DNA of 64,000 nucleotides, from contig NZ_CP117439.1 in NCBI RefSeq assembly GCF_030687575.1, positions 2,223,501 to 2,287,500 on the forward strand, read 5' to 3'. The notes below the pieces were generated by a model. The model was not told the origin of the DNA. It ran no database searches and saw nothing but the letters and a program-made list of their open reading frames with translations. Origin of the DNA: Pseudomonas sp. FP2309 (lineage in GTDB: Bacteria; Pseudomonadota; Gammaproteobacteria; Pseudomonadales; Pseudomonadaceae). This document shows positions 61,657-64,000 of this stretch, one piece after another; the stretch's first letter is position 1; each line of letters starts with the position of its first letter. Position numbers and translations under genes: made by a program.

Positions 61657-63071
61657 GCCTGCTGCCCTACGCGTGGGCCAAATCCCAGCGCATCCTTCTG
61701 CGCCCCGACGAGGCGGGCCGGCTGCTCACCGTCTGCCCCTCAACGCCCGGCTGGTCCATCAGCGAAGTCCAGCGCCAGTTCGGCGAGTCGCGGATAGAAC
61801 AGGTGCGCGACGACGAACTCGACGGCCTCCTGGCCAGCGCCTATGCCGATACCGGCAGTGCTGCCGCGGTGGTGGGCGCCGCCGAAAACGAGGTGGACCT
61901 CGACCGCCTGATGCAGGACATGCCCGAGATCACCGACCTGCTCGACACCCAGGACGGCGCACCGGTGATTCGCATGATCAACGCCTTGCTCACCCAGGCC
62001 GCGCGCGACGAGGCCAGTGATATTCATATCGAGCCCTACGAAACCCATTCGGTGGTGCGCTACCGCGTCGACGGCACCTTGCGCGATGTGGTGTCGCCGC
62101 GCAAGGCGCTGCACGGCGCGCTGGTGTCACGGATCAAGATCATGGCGCAGCTCGATATCGCCGAAAAACGCCTGCCTCAGGACGGGCGCATCGCCTTGCG
62201 CGTGGCCGGGCGGCCGATTGATATTCGCGTGTCGACCGTGCCCACCGGGCATGGCGAGCGCGTGGTGATGCGTTTGCTCGACAAACAGGCCGGGCGCTTG
62301 CAACTGGAGACCCTGGGCATGGCGCCGCAGTTGCTCGCACGCCTGGATACTCTGATCCGCCAGCCCCACGGCATTGTGCTGGTCACCGGGCCCACCGGCA
62401 GCGGCAAGACCACCAGCCTGTACGCGGCCCTGGCGCGGCTGGATGCGAGTACCAGCAATATCCTCACGGTGGAGGACCCGGTGGAGTACGACCTGCCGGG
62501 CATCAGCCAGATCCAGGTCAACGCCAGGATCGACATGACCTTCGGCCTGGCACTGCGGGCGATCCTGCGGCAGGACCCGGACATCATCATGATCGGTGAA
62601 ATCCGTGACCTGGAGACCGCGCAGATCGCCGTGCAGGCCTCGCTCACCGGCCACCTGGTGCTCGCCACCCTGCACACCAACGACGCGGTGTCGGCGGTCA
62701 ACCGCCTGATCGACATGGGCGTCGAACCGTTCCTGTTGGCTTCGTCGCTGTTGGGGGTGCTGGCGCAGCGCCTGGTGCGGCGCCTGTGCCCGCACTGCAA
62801 GCAGGAAGACCCGGCCGCGCCCGGCACCTGGCGCCCGGTGGGCTGCGCACAGTGCAACCAGATCGGTTATAGCGGGCGTACCGGTATTCATGAATTGTTC
62901 TGCGTCGACGACGACGTGCGCGGCCTGATCCACCAAGGCGCCGGCGAGCAGGAGTTGCGTGTGGCCGCGCGCCGTGCGGGGATGTTCAGCATGCGTGAAG
63001 ACGGCGAGCGCTGGGTGCGCAGCGGCGCCACCGCGCCCGAAGAAATTCTGCGCGTCACACGGGACGCCTGA
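61653..63071 (+). CDS. hxcR: Type II secretion ATPase HxcR (GspE)
   Basis: 472 residues: N-terminal MshEN-like part, then the ATPase core with DIHIEPYETHSVVRYRVDG, Walker A GPTGSGKTTSLYA, Asp box NILTVEDPVEYDLPGISQ, Walker B PDIIMIGEIRDLETA, His box LATLHTNDA, and a tetracysteine metal site (CPHC then CAQC). Powers pseudopilus assembly. Start overlaps the secretin stop. Confidence 0.95.
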   Translation: MSLLPYAWAKSQRILLRPDEAGRLLTVCPSTPGWSISEVQRQFGESRIEQVRDDELDGLLASAYADTGSAAAVVGAAENEVDLDRLMQDMPEITDLLDTQDGAPVIRMINALLTQAARDEASDIHIEPYETHSVVRYRVDGTLRDVVSPRKALHGALVSRIKIMAQLDIAEKRLPQDGRIALRVAGRPIDIRVSTVPTGHGERVVMRLLDKQAGRLQLETLGMAPQLLARLDTLIRQPHGIVLVTGPTGSGKTTSLYAALARLDASTSNILTVEDPVEYDLPGISQIQVNARIDMTFGLALRAILRQDPDIIMIGEIRDLETAQIAVQASLTGHLVLATLHTNDAVSAVNRLIDMGVEPFLLASSLLGVLAQRLVRRLCPHCKQEDPAAPGTWRPVGCAQCNQIGYSGRTGIHELFCVDDDVRGLIHQGAGEQELRVAARRAGMFSMREDGERWVRSGATAPEEILRVTRDA

Positions 63072-64000
63072 TGAATCGCTATCGCTATGAAGCCGCCGAT
63101 GCCAGCGGCAAGGTCGAGGCCGGGCATGTCGAGGCCGACAGCCAGAGCGGGGCGTTTGCGCTGCTGCGCAGCCGTGGCCTGACGGCGTTGCTCGTGCAGG
63201 TCGAGGTGGGGCAGCCAACGACGGCCGGTGGCAGCCTGTTCAGCGCCAAGCTGTCGGACAATGACCTGGCCTGGGCCACGCGCCAGCTGGCGAGCCTGCT
63301 CGGTGCGAGCCTGCCGTTGGAAGCAGCGCTGAGTGCCACGGTGGAGCAAGCGGAGAAAAAGCACATCGCCCAGACCCTCGCCGCCGTGCGCGCCGATGTA
63401 CGCGGCGGCATGCGCCTGGCGCAGGCGTTGGCCGCGCGACCGCGGGATTTTCCGTCGATCTACCGTGCGTTGATCGCGGCGGGAGAGGAGTCCGGTGACC
63501 TGGCCCAGGTGATGGAGCGCCTGGCCGACTACATCGAGGAGCGCAACAACCTGCGCGGCAAGATTCTCACCGCGTTTATCTACCCCGGCGTTGTGGGGCT
63601 GGTGTCCATCGGCATCGTGATTTTTTTGCTCAGCTACGTGGTGCCCCAAGTGGTCAGCGCGTTTTCCCAGGCGCGCCAGGACTTGCCGGGGCTGACCCTG
63701 GCGATGCTTAACGCCAGCGACTTTATCCGCGCCTGGGGCTGGCTGTGTTTTGCCGGCATCGTCGGTGGTTTCTGGAGCTGGCGCCTGTACCTGCGCAACC
63801 CTGTGGCGCGGTTGAATTGGCACAGCCGCGTGCTGCGCCTGCCGCTGATCGGGCGGTTTGTGCTGGGCCTGAACACCGCGCGGTTTGCCTCGACGTTGGC
63901 GATTCTCGGCGGTGCCGGCGTGCCGCTGTTGCGCGCTCTGGAGGCGGCACGTCAGACCCTGTCCAACGAGCGCCTGAGCCAGTGCGTCAACGATGCCACG
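63071..64000 (+). CDS. hxcS: Type II secretion platform protein HxcS (GspF), truncated by window end
   Basis: 310 codons are visible from ATG 63071 (TGATG overlap with hxcR) and the gene runs off the window; the family is about 400 residues. MNRYRYEAADASGKVEAGHV start, first T2SSF domain (LASLLGASLPLEAALSATVE; ALIAAGEESGDLAQVMERLADY), a membrane helix at about 170-195 and the start of the second T2SSF domain (RFASTLAILGGAGVPLLRAL). Inner-membrane core of the secretion platform. Confidence 0.94.
   Translation, partial: MNRYRYEAADASGKVEAGHVEADSQSGAFALLRSRGLTALLVQVEVGQPTTAGGSLFSAKLSDNDLAWATRQLASLLGASLPLEAALSATVEQAEKKHIAQTLAAVRADVRGGMRLAQALAARPRDFPSIYRALIAAGEESGDLAQVMERLADYIEERNNLRGKILTAFIYPGVVGLVSIGIVIFLLSYVVPQVVSAFSQARQDLPGLTLAMLNASDFIRAWGWLCFAGIVGGFWSWRLYLRNPVARLNWHSRVLRLPLIGRFVLGLNTARFASTLAILGGAGVPLLRALEAARQTLSNERLSQCVNDAT

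Noticed and set aside
32..64000. CRISPR arrays, tRNA or rRNA genes, insertion sequences
   Set aside because: No regularly spaced repeats, cloverleaf-like or rRNA-like sequence, and no transposase-like product were seen.

Overview
The window reads as chromosomal DNA of a Pseudomonas from the P. fluorescens complex. Grounds: high GC with strongly GC-biased third codon positions, REP/REPIN repeats of the fluorescent-pseudomonad type, a Pseudomonas-type levansucrase, a xylose locus organised like the xut locus described in P. fluorescens SBW25, and an Hxc type II secretion locus preceded by vreA-vreI-vreR as in P. aeruginosa. I see no tRNA, rRNA, CRISPR array, insertion sequence or intact prophage.

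Layout. 1-5.6 kb: 3' end of mmsA with its terminator; a levansucrase gene behind a strong LexA-box promoter; a REPIN; a chemoreceptor and an orphan sugar-binding protein in tandem; a small DUF6124-like gene broken by an in-frame amber codon; and a structured repeat region. 5.6-13 kb: D-xylose module xylA-xylF-xylG-xylH (minus strand) with its AraC-type regulator XylR (plus strand), the two separated by remnants that look like a polymorphic-toxin/effector gene. 13-21 kb: PQQ glucose dehydrogenase, a dCache chemoreceptor, a bestrophin channel, an unrecognised HTH protein coupled to a membrane diguanylate cyclase. 20.8-26.4 kb: ArsR-type regulator with xenA and a palindromic operator between them; a TonB-dependent siderophore receptor behind a Fur-box-like site; two divergent lipoproteins of unknown role.

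26.4-39.6 kb is a self-contained oxidative (non-phosphorylating) pentose pathway, most likely for L-arabinose: FadR-type regulator, IlvD/Edd sugar-acid dehydratase, MFS transporter, FAH-fold dehydratase, ketoglutarate-semialdehyde dehydrogenase, lactonase, AraFGH ABC importer, secreted aldose epimerase and an SDR dehydrogenase. The two divergent promoter regions carry three sites fitting the FadR-subfamily consensus TNGTNNNACNA, which ties the unit into one candidate regulon. 39.6-51.9 kb holds single genes and small stress units: two GSTs, an AraC regulator with an MFS pump, UppP, a GNAT, a GlxA-type regulator, a nemR/DJ-1/nemA electrophile-response operon with a NemR-like box, a quinone oxidoreductase, an MFS fragment, DoxX, an alpha/beta hydrolase and a small exported protein.

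52.1 kb to the end matches the P. aeruginosa PUMA3-Hxc locus: VreA (signalling domain without a receptor barrel), the ECF sigma factor VreI, the FecR-like anti-sigma VreR, then the Hxc type II secretion genes in their characteristic mixed orientation (hxcW, hxcU reverse; hxcP forward; hxcV reverse; hxcT-X-Y-Z-Q-R-S forward), with a lipoprotein secretin and the last gene cut by the window edge.

No system here is wholly new to me. The least explained items are the LexA box in front of levansucrase, the chemoreceptor plus lone binding-protein pair, the shared FadR-type operators of the arabinose unit, the HTH/diguanylate cyclase pair, the broken effector wedged into the xylose locus, and the structured repeats near 5.3 kb.
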